Notes under the pieces: generated by a model
Seen by the model: the letters and a program-made list of their open reading frames with translations, nothing else
Database searches by the model: none
What the model was told of the DNA's origin: nothing
Position numbers and translations under genes: made by a program
NCBI RefSeq assembly: GCF_022809715.1
Contig: NZ_CP094459.1
Location: 3,472,001-3,536,000, forward strand
Direction: 5' to 3'
DNA length: 64,000 nt
DNA from: Burkholderia pyrrocinia
GTDB taxonomy: Bacteria > Pseudomonadota > Gammaproteobacteria > Burkholderiales > Burkholderiaceae
Shown here: positions 52,692 to 61,592 of the stretch, one piece after another
How positions within the stretch are numbered: position 1 is the stretch's first letter
How the letters are laid out: each line of letters starts with the position of its first letter

Positions 52692-54071
52692 ATGCCTCCC
52701 CTGCCCCTGCTCGGCGTGCTGATCGACACCGCCGGCGCCGCACTCAAAGCCGCCCGCGGCGCGGGTTCGTCCGGCACCGCCGCCGGCAACGATGCCGCGA
52801 CCGCCAAGGCCGCCGTGCCGTTCGCGCAGACGCTGAAGCAAAGCGTCGCCACGCGGCGCGACGCGACGAATCCCGCCACGCCGGATGCGTCGACGACGCA
52901 GGCTTCATCGAAGCCGGCCGCCGGCACGAAGCCGTCCGGCACCGACGACGACCAGTCGACCGACGCCGCGAACGCCACCACCAACCCCGACGCCGGCGCA
53001 CTCGCGGCCGCCGCGGCCGTGCAGGCACAACTGCAGGCGCGCACGGACAACGCGACGCCGGCCGATGCCGCTACCGCCGCCGCCGCTACCGTCACCACGG
53101 CCGCCGCTACCGCGCAAAAGACGGCCGTGTCCGGCCAGCCCGATGCGACGGCCGCGCTGGCGGACCACGCGGCCGGGGATGCGGCCGCCCAGCCGGCCAC
53201 GCCGGCGTCGACCCGCGACGCGCTGCAAGCGGCGCTCGCCAAGCTGACCGGCGGCTCGGGCGCAATCGCGACGCCCGCGAGCGGCACGACGGCTTCGACA
53301 TCGGCACCGGCATCGTCTGCATCTTCTGCATCGACCGCCGCCGCACCACTGACGCCGAAGGTGCCGACGTTCGACCGCACGCTCGCCGACGCGAAAGAGG
53401 TGCTAGCCACGCAGCAGACGCCGACGCAGGCCACCGCGCAGGCGCTGCAGGCCGACGCGAACGTGCAGTCCGGCGCGCAACATGCGCTCGCGGCCGCCAG
53501 CGAAGCAACGGACCCGGCCGCCAGCGCGACGCTCGCGGCCGGCGCAACCGCTGCGGCCGCCGCGCAGGCGAACCTGCAGTTGTCGCCCGCCGCGAGCGCG
53601 ATCGCCGCCGCCAATACGCACGTGCTCGCGCCGCACGTCGGCACCGCCGACTGGACGGACGCGCTGAGCCAGAAGGTCGTGTTCCTGTCGAATGCGCACC
53701 AGCAGAGCGCCGAGCTGACGCTCAACCCGCCCGATCTCGGGCCGCTGCAGGTGGTGCTGCGCGTCGCGGACAACCACGCGCACGCGCTGTTCGTGTCGCA
53801 GCACGCGCAGGTGCGCGACGCGGTCGAAGCCGCGCTGCCGAAGCTGCGTGAAGCGATGGAAGCGGGCGGGCTCGGGCTCGGCAGCGCGACCGTCAGCGAC
53901 GGCGGCTTCGCGTCGCAGCAGCAGAACCCGCAACAGACCTTCGCCGGCGGCCAGTCGCCGCGGCGCGGGCACGGCGGATCGTCAGCCGTCGATGCACCCA
54001 CCGACGCTGCGCAATCCGCACCGGCCGCCGCGAGCGTGAGCCGCGCCGGCCTCGTCGATACGTTTGCATAG
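52692..54071 (+). CDS. fliK: Flagellar hook-length control protein FliK
   Basis: FliK is the secreted ruler that sets hook length and triggers the switch to filament export. The 459-residue product starts MPPLPLLGVLIDTAGAALKA. It has a long Ala/Thr/Asp-rich disordered middle and the conserved C-terminal Flg_hook domain (WTDALSQKVVFLSNAHQQSA, ELTLNPPDLGPLQVVLRVAD, NHAHALFVSQHAQVRDAVEA). A C-terminal tail ends GLVDTFA. Its TAG stop is formed by the first three bases of truncated structured repeat C (TAGGG). It is the last gene of fliFGHIJK. Confidence 0.92.
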   Translation: MPPLPLLGVLIDTAGAALKAARGAGSSGTAAGNDAATAKAAVPFAQTLKQSVATRRDATNPATPDASTTQASSKPAAGTKPSGTDDDQSTDAANATTNPDAGALAAAAAVQAQLQARTDNATPADAATAAAATVTTAAATAQKTAVSGQPDATAALADHAAGDAAAQPATPASTRDALQAALAKLTGGSGAIATPASGTTASTSAPASSASSASTAAAPLTPKVPTFDRTLADAKEVLATQQTPTQATAQALQADANVQSGAQHALAAASEATDPAASATLAAGATAAAAAQANLQLSPAASAIAAANTHVLAPHVGTADWTDALSQKVVFLSNAHQQSAELTLNPPDLGPLQVVLRVADNHAHALFVSQHAQVRDAVEAALPKLREAMEAGGLGLGSATVSDGGFASQQQNPQQTFAGGQSPRRGHGGSSAVDAPTDAAQSAPAAASVSRAGLVDTFA

Positions 54072-54110
54072 GGCCTGTTCCCGCTAATAACGGGCTTGCG
54101 CCGGCCGCCG
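54069..54110. repeat. Truncated copy C of the structured repeat element
   Basis: The first 42 bases match the left end of copy B: TAGGGCCTGTTCCCGCTAAT and onward through the terminal repeat and the first 12 bases of stem 1, with five mismatches. The sequence then runs straight into the 3' end of the convergent GMC oxidoreductase gene (stop at 54126). The hairpins and right end are missing. Orientation is the same as copies A and B. The element's first bases supply the fliK stop codon. Confidence 0.82.
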
Positions 54111-54125
54111 CCCGGTGCGCGCCGC

Positions 54126-55766
54126 TCAGCGGCCGTGCACCGCCGCGGCCGCCTCACCGCGCGACACACCGCCCTTGCGCGCGGCGACGATGAAGTCCGC
54201 CGCGCGTTCGCCGATCATCACCGACGGCGCATTCGTGTTCCCGCCGACCAGCGTCGGCATCACCGACGCATCCACCACGCGCAGCCCTTCGACGCCGCGC
54301 ACGCGCAGTTGCGGATCGACGACCGCGCGCGCATCGGAGCCCATCCGGCACGTGCCGACCGGGTGATAGATCGTGTCGGCATGCGCGACGATCGTCGCGC
54401 GCAGCTCGGCTTCGCTCTGGTCCGCCCGCGTGTACAGCTCGCGCCCGCCCTGCGATGCGAGCGGTGCCTGCGACAGGATGCGGCGCATCGCCTGCGCGCC
54501 GCGCACGAGCAGGTCGAGATCGCGCGGATCGCTGAAGAAACGCGGATCGATCAGCGGCGCGTCGCGCGCATCGCCGCTCGCGAGCGCCACCGTGCCGCGG
54601 CTGAACGGCCGCAGCGCGCACACGTGCAGCGAATAGCCGAAGCCCCAGTGCATCTTGCGGTTGTGGTCGTCGACGAGCGCCGTGCAGAAATGCAGCTGCA
54701 GGTCGGGACGATCGAGCGACGGATCGCTCTTGATGAAGCCGCCGGCCTCCGCGACATTGCTCGTCATCATCCCCGTGCGGCTCGAGAAATAGCGCGCGAG
54801 CGCCGGCGTCATCTTCGCGATCCCGCGCAGGCACACGCCGACCAGTTCAGACGAATTCACGCGCGTGTTGATGATGAAGTCGATGTGGTCGATCAGGTTC
54901 GTGCCGACGTCCGGCGCATCCTGCACGACCGCGATCCCGTGCCGGCGCAATTGCTCGGCCGGGCCGATCCCCGAGCACATCAGCAGTTGCGGCGAATTGA
55001 ACGCACCGGCCGACAGGATCACTTCCGCGCGCGCGCCGAGCGTCTCGACGCGGCCGTTGCGCGATATCGCGACGCCGACCGCGCGCTTGCCGTCGAAGCC
55101 GACGCGCAGCACCGTCGCATCGGTGATCACGTGCAGGTTCGGCCGGTTGCGACCATAGATGTAGGCACGCGCGACGCTGCAGCGCGAGCCGTCGCGATGC
55201 GTGACCTGATAAAAGCCGACGCCTTCCTGCGTCGCGCCGTTGAAGTCGTCGTTCAGCGGATAACCGGCCGCGTGCGCGGCCTGGATGAATCGTTCGGAGA
55301 ACGGATTGCGAAAGCGCAGATCCGACACCGACAGCGGGCCGTCCGCGCCGTGCCACGCATCGGCGCCGCGCTCGTTGCCTTCCGCGCGGCGGAAATACGG
55401 CAGCACGTCCTGCCAGCCCCAGCCCGTTGCGCCGAGCTGCGCCCACTCGTCGTAGTCGCCCGGGTGGCCGCGCGTATAGATCATCGCGTTGATCGCGCTC
55501 GAGCCGCCCATCCCGCGCCCGCGCGGCTGGTAGCCGCGCCGCCCGCCGAGGCCCGGCTGCGGCACCGTCTCGTAGCCGTAGTTCGTGCCAAGCTTGAACG
55601 GCACCAGCGCCGCGATGCCGACCGGCATGTTGACGAGCAGGTTGCGCTCCGTATGCGAGCCGGCCTCGATCAGCGCGATCGTCGCATCGGGGCAGGCATC
55701 GGCGAGACGGCCTGCCAGGCTCGAACCGCCCGAACCGCCGCCGACGATGATGTAGTCGTATTGCAT
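54126..55766 (-). CDS. GMC-family FAD oxidoreductase (choline dehydrogenase-like)
   Basis: The 546-residue product has the GMC fold: the N-terminal FAD fingerprint YDYIIVGGGSGGSSLAGRLA, the GMC signature RGMGGSSAINAMIYTRGHPG with DYDEWAQLGATGWGWQDVLP, the second signature SAGAFNSPQLLMCSGIGPAE and the C-terminal catalytic His/Asn segment YHPVGTCRMGSDARAVVDPQ ... VGGNTNAPSVMIGERAADFI. It probably oxidises an alcohol to an aldehyde; choline is not certain. The start at 55766 has GGAG seven bases upstream. It is convergent with fliK and divergent from an aldehyde dehydrogenase gene, a natural functional partner. Confidence 0.92.
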   Translation of the reverse strand: MQYDYIIVGGGSGGSSLAGRLADACPDATIALIEAGSHTERNLLVNMPVGIAALVPFKLGTNYGYETVPQPGLGGRRGYQPRGRGMGGSSAINAMIYTRGHPGDYDEWAQLGATGWGWQDVLPYFRRAEGNERGADAWHGADGPLSVSDLRFRNPFSERFIQAAHAAGYPLNDDFNGATQEGVGFYQVTHRDGSRCSVARAYIYGRNRPNLHVITDATVLRVGFDGKRAVGVAISRNGRVETLGARAEVILSAGAFNSPQLLMCSGIGPAEQLRRHGIAVVQDAPDVGTNLIDHIDFIINTRVNSSELVGVCLRGIAKMTPALARYFSSRTGMMTSNVAEAGGFIKSDPSLDRPDLQLHFCTALVDDHNRKMHWGFGYSLHVCALRPFSRGTVALASGDARDAPLIDPRFFSDPRDLDLLVRGAQAMRRILSQAPLASQGGRELYTRADQSEAELRATIVAHADTIYHPVGTCRMGSDARAVVDPQLRVRGVEGLRVVDASVMPTLVGGNTNAPSVMIGERAADFIVAARKGGVSRGEAAAAVHGR

Positions 55767-56493
55767 GTCACGTCTCCGTCGTGTCATGGAAGGCGCCCGG
55801 CATCGCCGCGCGACCGTGTCCCCTCTTGTAGTTCGGGCATTGTAGGAATGGCCGTCGTGCGCGCGGCGTGCGGATTCAAGAGCGATTCCTCTAAACGCCC
55901 GCGTGAACTAAATTTAAGATGTATCGATTCACTTCGCGCGATGCGCCGGCCACGAGAAGCCGATCCGTCGCGAAACGGGAGAGACGAAGATGCAGCGCCA
56001 GATTCTGCAGGCCGCGTGCCGACCGGGTTGCCCGGATGCGACGCGCGCGGCCCGCATTTCATTTCAAACGACTGCCCGCGCGGAGACCTGCGGCGACATG
56101 CGCGCGGCCGATCGAAATCGAACGGCACGTGTCGTCGCCGACCGTTTGGACGGCCGTCTGACTCAGCGGCACGATGTGCGGCAACCCGCATTGGAGTGCG
56201 CGTCGCGCTGCCCCGCTTCGTTGCACCGGCAGGCGCTCGCGCTGCAGCGTCGCATGTCCGGCAACAGTCGTATCGCGCGGCACGCGAACACGCCGCGGTG
56301 CGGTTTTCGGATGCGGATACCGTCGCGCGGATGCGACGCCCGCCGCGCGCTGCAACCGATTTTCGAGCATGCGTCGCATCAGGCCCCGCGCCGCGCGACG
56401 CGCACCACCCCGATCCGCGTCGCCGCGCTCGCCGAGCGCTCGCGTGCGGCGTGACGGCTGGCCGACCAGCCAGGCCCAACTGGAGGAGACAAC
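55767..56493. other. Long intergenic region between the GMC oxidoreductase and aldehyde dehydrogenase genes
   Basis: These 727 bp lie between divergent start codons. Open frames cross it on both strands, but they are Arg/Ala/Pro-rich with no recognisable motif, and none has a ribosome-binding site, so I call no gene. One A/T-rich patch near 55908-55930 (CTAAATTTAAGATG) is a plausible promoter area. A decayed regulator gene cannot be excluded. Confidence 0.35.
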
Positions 56494-57936
56494 ATGAAGA
56501 ACGACCTGCCCGAACTGGCACCGCAAGCACTGTCGCCGGCCGATGCGCTGACGTCGCTGCTGCGCGACCAGCGCGCGGCCTACCTGCGCGCACCGTACCC
56601 GGCATGGGAAACGCGCGTGCAGCACCTGCGCGCGCTGCGCACGATGCTGATCGACAACGCGGACGCGCTCGCCGAAGCGATCAGCGCCGATTTCGGCCAT
56701 CGCGCGAAGCAGGAAGTGCTGCTGTCGGAAATCTGGATGGCGAAGGAAGAGATCGACGACGCGCTCAAGCACGGCAAGCGCTGGATGAAGCCGATCCGCA
56801 AGCCGATGAACAAGTGGCTGCGCCCGGCGCGCGCGAAGGTGATTCCGCAGCCGCTCGGCGTGGTCGGCATCGTCGTGCCGTGGAACTACCCGGTGCTGCT
56901 CGCGGCCGGCCCGCTGATCTGCGCGCTCGCGGCCGGCAACCGCGCGATCGTCAAGATGTCCGAACTGACGCCGCGCACGTCGGCGCTGTTCGAGCAACTG
57001 ATCGCGAAGACCTTCACGCGCGACCACGTCGCGGTCGTGAACGGCGATGCGGAGGTCGGCGCCGCGTTCAGCGGGCTGCCGTTCGATCATCTGCTGTTCA
57101 CCGGCTCGACGCAGGTCGGCCGCCACGTGATGCGCGCGGCCGCCGACAATCTCACGCCCGTCACGCTCGAACTCGGCGGCAAGTCGCCGGCGATCGTCGG
57201 ACCGAATGCGCGCTTCGACGCGGCCGTCGACGCGATCGTCGCGGGCAAGACGCTGAACGCGGGCCAGACCTGCATCGCACCCGACTACGTGTTGCTGCCG
57301 CGCGGCATGGAAGCCGCGTTCATCGAGCGCGCGCGAGCACGATTCGCGAAGATGTATCCCGACCTGTCGACCAACGGCGACTACACGACGATCGTGTCGC
57401 CGCGCCATTACGCGCGGCTGCAGCAACTCGCGAGCGATGCGCAGGCGGCCGGCGCGCAACTGCACCCGCTGTCCGACGCGCAGTCCGACCCCGCGTCGCG
57501 CCGCTTCGTGCCGTGCGCGGTCACGCAGGTGCCGGCCGCGTCACAACTGATGCAGGAGGAAATCTTCGGGCCGCTGCTGCCGCTCGTGCCGTACGAGCGG
57601 CTCGACGAGGCGATTGCATACGTGAATGCGCGCCCGCGTCCGCTCGCGCTCTATCTCTTCGACGAGGACGGCGGCACGATCGACCGCGTGATGCACGAAA
57701 CGATCTCGGGTGGCGTGTCGGTCAACGAAACGCTGATGCACATTGCGTGCGGCAGCCTGCCGTTCGGCGGCGTCGGTGCGAGCGGCATGGGTGCGTACCA
57801 CGGCTACGACGGCTTCGTGACGTTCTCGAAGATGAAGCCCGTGCTCACGCAGCCGCGCCTGAACGCACGCAACCTGCTCGCGCCGCCGTACGGCAAGCGC
57901 TTCGCCGCGCTGATCAAGCTGATGCTGAAGTTCTGA
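56494..57936 (+). CDS. Coniferyl aldehyde dehydrogenase-like NAD(P)-dependent aldehyde dehydrogenase
   Basis: The 480-residue product is of the CALDH/ALDH3-like group. It contains the early motif LRALRTMLIDNADALAEAIS, the membrane-adjacent KPMNKWLRPARAKVIPQPLG, the cofactor region GIVVPWNYPVLLAAGPLICA and LLFTGSTQVGRHVMRAAADN. The catalytic Glu is in TPVTLELGGKSPAIVGPNAR and the catalytic Cys in TLNAGQTCIAPDYVLLP. The substrate is probably an aromatic or long-chain aldehyde. A GGAGGAG Shine-Dalgarno lies five bases before the ATG. Pairing with the divergent GMC alcohol oxidoreductase suggests a two-step alcohol-to-acid oxidation. Confidence 0.92.
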   Translation: MKNDLPELAPQALSPADALTSLLRDQRAAYLRAPYPAWETRVQHLRALRTMLIDNADALAEAISADFGHRAKQEVLLSEIWMAKEEIDDALKHGKRWMKPIRKPMNKWLRPARAKVIPQPLGVVGIVVPWNYPVLLAAGPLICALAAGNRAIVKMSELTPRTSALFEQLIAKTFTRDHVAVVNGDAEVGAAFSGLPFDHLLFTGSTQVGRHVMRAAADNLTPVTLELGGKSPAIVGPNARFDAAVDAIVAGKTLNAGQTCIAPDYVLLPRGMEAAFIERARARFAKMYPDLSTNGDYTTIVSPRHYARLQQLASDAQAAGAQLHPLSDAQSDPASRRFVPCAVTQVPAASQLMQEEIFGPLLPLVPYERLDEAIAYVNARPRPLALYLFDEDGGTIDRVMHETISGGVSVNETLMHIACGSLPFGGVGASGMGAYHGYDGFVTFSKMKPVLTQPRLNARNLLAPPYGKRFAALIKLMLKF

Positions 57937-58008
57937 GCCGGACGGGCCGCGCGCATTGCGCCGCGGCCCGCGCTAGCCTGCCGCGCGGCGCCGGTGCCGC
58001 GCGCGCCG

Positions 58009-59040
58009 TCACACGGGCCAGAGCGGCCCTTCCTGCATCGCGCCGATCTGCTCGCGCAGTTCGAGCACGCGCGCTTCCCAGTAACGATGCGTGTTGAACC
58101 ACGGAAACGCGGCCGGGAACGCGGGATCGTCCCAGCGCCGTGCGAGCCATGCCGCGTAGTGGATCAGCCGCAGCGTGCGCAGCGCTTCGACGAGATGCAG
58201 CTCGCGCGGCTCGAATTCGCAGAAATCCTCGTAGCCGGCCAGCAGGTCCGCCAGCGCGCGCGACGCGCCTTCGCGATCACCCGGCAGCAGCAGCCACAGA
58301 TCCTGGATCGCGGGCGCCATCCGGCTGTCGTCGAAATCGACGAAATGCGGGCCGCCATCGGTCCACAGCACGTTGCTCGGATGACAGTCGCCGTGCGTGC
58401 GCAGCAGGCGGATCTCGCCCGCACGTTCGAACGCGGCCTCGACACCTTCGAGCGCGAGCGTGACCGCCGTCTCGTACGCGGGTCGTACGTCATCCGGAAT
58501 GAAATCGTGCGCGAGCAGGTAGTCGCGCGGCTCGTAGCCGAACGTATCGATATCGAGCACGGGACGCGCGACATACGGCTGCGTCGCGCCGACCGCATGA
58601 ATCCGGCCGATGAAGCGGCCGAGCCATTCGAGCGTGTCGCTGCGATCGAGATCGGGTGCGCGGCCGCCGCGCCGCTCGAAGATCGAGAAACGGAAGCCGT
58701 CGAACGCGTGCAGCGTGCGGCCGTCGAACGTGCGCGCAGGCACCGCCGGAATCTCGCGCTCGGCGAGTTCGGCGACGAACGCGTGCTCTTCGAGGATCGC
58801 ATCGTCCGACCAGCGCGCCGGGCGGTAGAACTTCGCGACGACCGGCGGGCCGTCTTCGATGCCGACCTGGTAGACGCGGTTTTCGTAGCTGTTGAGGGCG
58901 AGCAGGCGCCCGTCGGTGCGCAGGCCGGCCGGCATCAGCACGCTGTCGAGCGCGTCGAGCACGCACTCGGGCGTGAGGCCGGCGAACGGCGGGCCGGCGG
59001 GAGAAGCGGGAGCGGAAGTGGCGTCTGTCATGCCCCGCAT
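58009..59040 (-). CDS. srkA: Stress-response serine/threonine kinase, SrkA (YihE) type
   Basis: SrkA-type kinases have an aminoglycoside phosphotransferase fold and protect cells from stress-induced death and toxin action. The 343-residue product has the N-terminal LLALNSYENRVYQVGIEDGP, the Lys segment VVAKFYRPARWSDDAILEEH, the catalytic loop LLRTHGDCHPSNVLWTDGGP (Asp in HGDCHPSN) and the metal motif HFVDFDDSRMAPAIQDLWLL. The C-terminal part, YEDFCEFEPRELHLVEALRT, is typical. It is convergent with the aldehyde dehydrogenase and stands alone. Confidence 0.93.
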   Translation of the reverse strand: MRGMTDATSAPASPAGPPFAGLTPECVLDALDSVLMPAGLRTDGRLLALNSYENRVYQVGIEDGPPVVAKFYRPARWSDDAILEEHAFVAELAEREIPAVPARTFDGRTLHAFDGFRFSIFERRGGRAPDLDRSDTLEWLGRFIGRIHAVGATQPYVARPVLDIDTFGYEPRDYLLAHDFIPDDVRPAYETAVTLALEGVEAAFERAGEIRLLRTHGDCHPSNVLWTDGGPHFVDFDDSRMAPAIQDLWLLLPGDREGASRALADLLAGYEDFCEFEPRELHLVEALRTLRLIHYAAWLARRWDDPAFPAAFPWFNTHRYWEARVLELREQIGAMQEGPLWPV

Positions 59041-59087
59041 TGTGCCGCCAGCCGGGCCGAAAGACGAGCGTCCGGTGCGGTGTTCGC

Positions 59088-59300
59088 TTAGTGGAGCGCC
59101 GCGCCGGCCGGCAGCACGGATTCGCCGGTGTCGATCAGATCCTCGAGAAAGAACGGCTCGGTGTTGAGTTCTTTCGACTCACCCGGCACGCCCGCGTACC
59201 AGGTCACCATGGCCATGTCGCCCAGGACGCGCTGGACGATGCCGCGCGCGCCCTTCGGCACCGCGATATGGGTAGTGCAGACAATCGACCCGACATGCAT
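59088..59300 (-). CDS. Small conserved-looking protein of unknown function
   Basis: The 70-residue product, starting MHVGSIVCTTHIAVPKGARG, is acidic and looks folded: GIVQRVLGDMAMVTWYAGVP is a beta-rich segment like a small SH3/KOW barrel, followed by SKELNTEPFFLEDLIDTGES. I do not recognise a family. The start at 59300 is chosen because the upstream frame is Arg-rich and noncoding in character. It lies 47 bp upstream of the SrkA-like gene on the same strand and may be co-transcribed. Confidence 0.7.
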   Translation of the reverse strand: MHVGSIVCTTHIAVPKGARGIVQRVLGDMAMVTWYAGVPGESKELNTEPFFLEDLIDTGESVLPAGAALH

Positions 59301-60114
59301 GATGGTTCCCCACTCTTGAATCTTGAAACCCGGCCCGCTGGCGAGCCGGCAAATGCGCGATCCGCGCTGCTCTCGACGGAGCGTTGCGCGTAATCCCATT
59401 GTTCACGGTTTATCGAAGCGCGAAAAGAAGAAGAAGCAGGCGAAGTGCCGCGAATTCGTCAAATGTCTCCAATCAACCACTGCGCCGCGCGTGCGCTTGC
59501 ACGGGCGGACACCCCCATCATACCCTGTCGAATGTGACTGCCCGCCGAATCCGCCCGGCGCCGCGGCGCACCCGCGATCGACGCAATGCGCACATCGTTT
59601 GCCGCGTGCCGGGCCGCCAGGAGATTTCGCGTGACCGAGCCTGCGGCGCCACGCCGCTTGCCTCGCACGCTACAGCCTCCTTCCCCCGTCTCGAACACGG
59701 CTCGCGCAGCCACCGCGCACAAGCGTCGCCCGGCATCACCTCAACGCGTCTTTCGCCATGCGGGGCCGCCGAACACTTGTTGCGCCGGATGCCGGCCTTG
59801 CAGTACCTTTGACGTTCATTCGCGTTCAACCGCATTCCGACACGATGCATCCGCTCTCGTCCGCCCGCGCAAAATCCCGGCCGCAGTTCGACTCGCGGCC
59901 GCAGGCGTGCGCGCATCCGTCGGTCCTCCCGCCTCCTGTCGCACCGCCGCTCGTCGGCGCCGCGCCGCCCCCTCCGGCGGCACGCGCCGGCTGACCAGCC
60001 GGCTTCCGTTTCGTCTTTCATTCGCCCGTCAGCTTCCGTTCGTGCGTCGTGACGCACGACTCCCTGCTGCACGCGCGGATGGAACGTTCCGATCCGTTCG
60101 ACAGGTGGATTCAC
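59301..60114. other. Long intergenic region without a supported gene
   Basis: These 814 bp separate the small minus-strand gene from the EamA transporter. Open frames here are Arg/Ser/Pro-rich without family motifs. Features are an A/T-rich purine stretch (AAAAGAAGAAGAAGCAGG near 59421) and no clear promoter or hairpin. It may hold the two divergent promoters. Confidence 0.4.
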
Positions 60115-60996
60115 ATGGTTTCGTTCAAACGCGCGCTTGCCGCGCATGGAGCGACGTCGCTCTTCGTGCTGCTGTGGAGCAGCGGCGCGATCTTCGCCGA
60201 ACTCGGTCTGCGTCACGCATCCGCGTTCGTCTTTCTCACCGCGCGTTTCGCGCTCGCGTCGCTCGTGCTGCTCGCACTGGCCTTCATGCGCAAACGCTGG
60301 CTGCCGCCGCGCGGCGAGCGGCGCATGGCCGCGCTGACCGGCTTGCTGATGATGGGCGGCTATTCGATCTTCTATCTGCTCGCGCTCGAGCGCGGGATCG
60401 CGCCGGGTGTGCTCGCAACGATCCTCGGCGTGCAGCCGATCCTCACGCTGGCGATCGTCGAGCGGCGCTGGCAGCCCATGCGCGTCGCGGGGCTCGCGCT
60501 GTCGCTGGCCGGCCTCGCGCTCGTCGTATGTCGCGGCGTGGGCGATGCCGGCCTGCCGCTCGCGGGCATCGCGTGCGCGCTCACGGCACTCGTCGCGCTG
60601 ACCGTCGGCTCGCTGCTGCAAAAGCGCGTACGCGCGGCACCCGCCGACGTGCTGCCGCTGCAGAATGCGATCGGCCTCGCGCTGTGCGTGGCGATCGTGC
60701 CGTTCCGGCCGATTTCGTTCGACATGAGCTGGGCGTTCGTCGTGCCGCTCCTGTGGCTCGGCATCGTGATTTCGGTGATCGCGCAACTGCTGTTCTACCG
60801 GTTGATGCAGCGCGGCGATCTCGTCAACGTGACGAGCCTGTTCTATCTCGTGCCCGTCGTCACCACGCTGATGGATGCCGTGTGGCTCGGCAACCGGCCC
60901 GAACCGCTCGCGCTCGCCGGCATGGGCGCGATCATCGCGGGGCTCGCGCTCGTGTTCCGCGCGCCGGCCGCACGCACGCAACCCGATCGCACGTAA
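60115..60996 (+). CDS. EamA-family (drug/metabolite transporter) membrane protein
   Basis: The 293-residue product has ten predicted membrane segments in two EamA repeats: the first begins SLFVLLWSSGAIFAELGLRH, with FLTARFALASLVLLALAFMR, LLMMGGYSIFYLLALERGIA and LATILGVQPILTLAIVERRW; the second begins LPLAGIACALTALVALTVGS and ends VTTLMDAVWLGNRPEPLALA. RhtA/YdcZ-like members export amino acids and metabolites; the substrate is unknown here. The start at 60115 has AGGTGG upstream; a longer frame from 60049 is possible but would add an unusual hydrophilic N-terminus. Confidence 0.9.
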   Translation: MVSFKRALAAHGATSLFVLLWSSGAIFAELGLRHASAFVFLTARFALASLVLLALAFMRKRWLPPRGERRMAALTGLLMMGGYSIFYLLALERGIAPGVLATILGVQPILTLAIVERRWQPMRVAGLALSLAGLALVVCRGVGDAGLPLAGIACALTALVALTVGSLLQKRVRAAPADVLPLQNAIGLALCVAIVPFRPISFDMSWAFVVPLLWLGIVISVIAQLLFYRLMQRGDLVNVTSLFYLVPVVTTLMDAVWLGNRPEPLALAGMGAIIAGLALVFRAPAARTQPDRT

Positions 60997-61298
60997 GCGG
61001 ACAGGCCGCCGCGCCCGCAAGTGCGACGGCCTGCATCGGACACATACGATAATTCCGCGCAAATCGAAAGGAACGGGAAAGATGCGTGCAAGGCGTTCGT
61101 CGAACTTGCGGGAAAAATGCGCGACTCGCGAGGCTTTCCGCTGATTTTTAATGGTTCGGATAGCGAAAACATCGCCGGGTTGCCTATACTCGAATTGACC
61201 GTCCCGCTCGCAATCGGGTCGGACCAATACTAGAAACACCCGGCATGGGGCCGAAGTAAGTGCTGAAGCGCTGACTCCGGCCGACACTGGAGACACGC

Positions 61299-61484
61299 AT
61301 GACCACCTATTTCACGATCGGCGACTTCATCCTGTTGATCCCGATGGCGCTGGCCGGAGCGCTATTTCTCGGCGCGGTGCCGTGCGCAACCGAATTCCGC
61401 CACAACCTGCTGCGCGTGCTGGGCGTCATCCTCGGCGTCGGCGTCGCGGTATTGCTGGTCGAAGGTCTGCCTGCGCTGCTCTAG
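61299..61484 (+). CDS. Small membrane protein of unknown function
   Basis: The 61-residue product has two hydrophobic segments (GDFILLIPMALAGALFLGAV and LLRVLGVILGVGVAVLLVEG) joined by a short loop with Cys, Glu and His (PCATEFRHN). A GGAG Shine-Dalgarno lies seven bases before the ATG. I do not recognise a family. It stands alone; the 302 bp upstream hold an A/T-richer segment with TATACT near 61186 as a possible -10. Confidence 0.7.
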   Translation: MTTYFTIGDFILLIPMALAGALFLGAVPCATEFRHNLLRVLGVILGVGVAVLLVEGLPALL

Positions 61485-61592
61485 CCTCCCCCCCGTGCCT
61501 GACGCGCATCGCTGCGCCGCAACGATGCGACGTGCTGCCTGCAAGCCGGTGATACCGGCATGCGATGTTTCGCATGCCGTATCGACTGCCGG

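Noticed and set aside
55990..56454. Possible regulator gene between the GMC and aldehyde dehydrogenase genes
   Set aside because: The 154-codon frame has no HTH or other motif and no ribosome-binding site. It is Arg/Ala-rich like other shadow frames.
54096..58097. A 1333-codon open frame on the plus strand
   Set aside because: It runs antisense to the GMC gene and out of frame through the aldehyde dehydrogenase gene. It is Arg/Ala-rich with no motif, the usual artefact of very high GC.
59758..60000. Small open frames upstream of the EamA transporter
   Set aside because: No ribosome-binding site, Pro/Arg/Ser-rich translations, and no match to any family I recognise.
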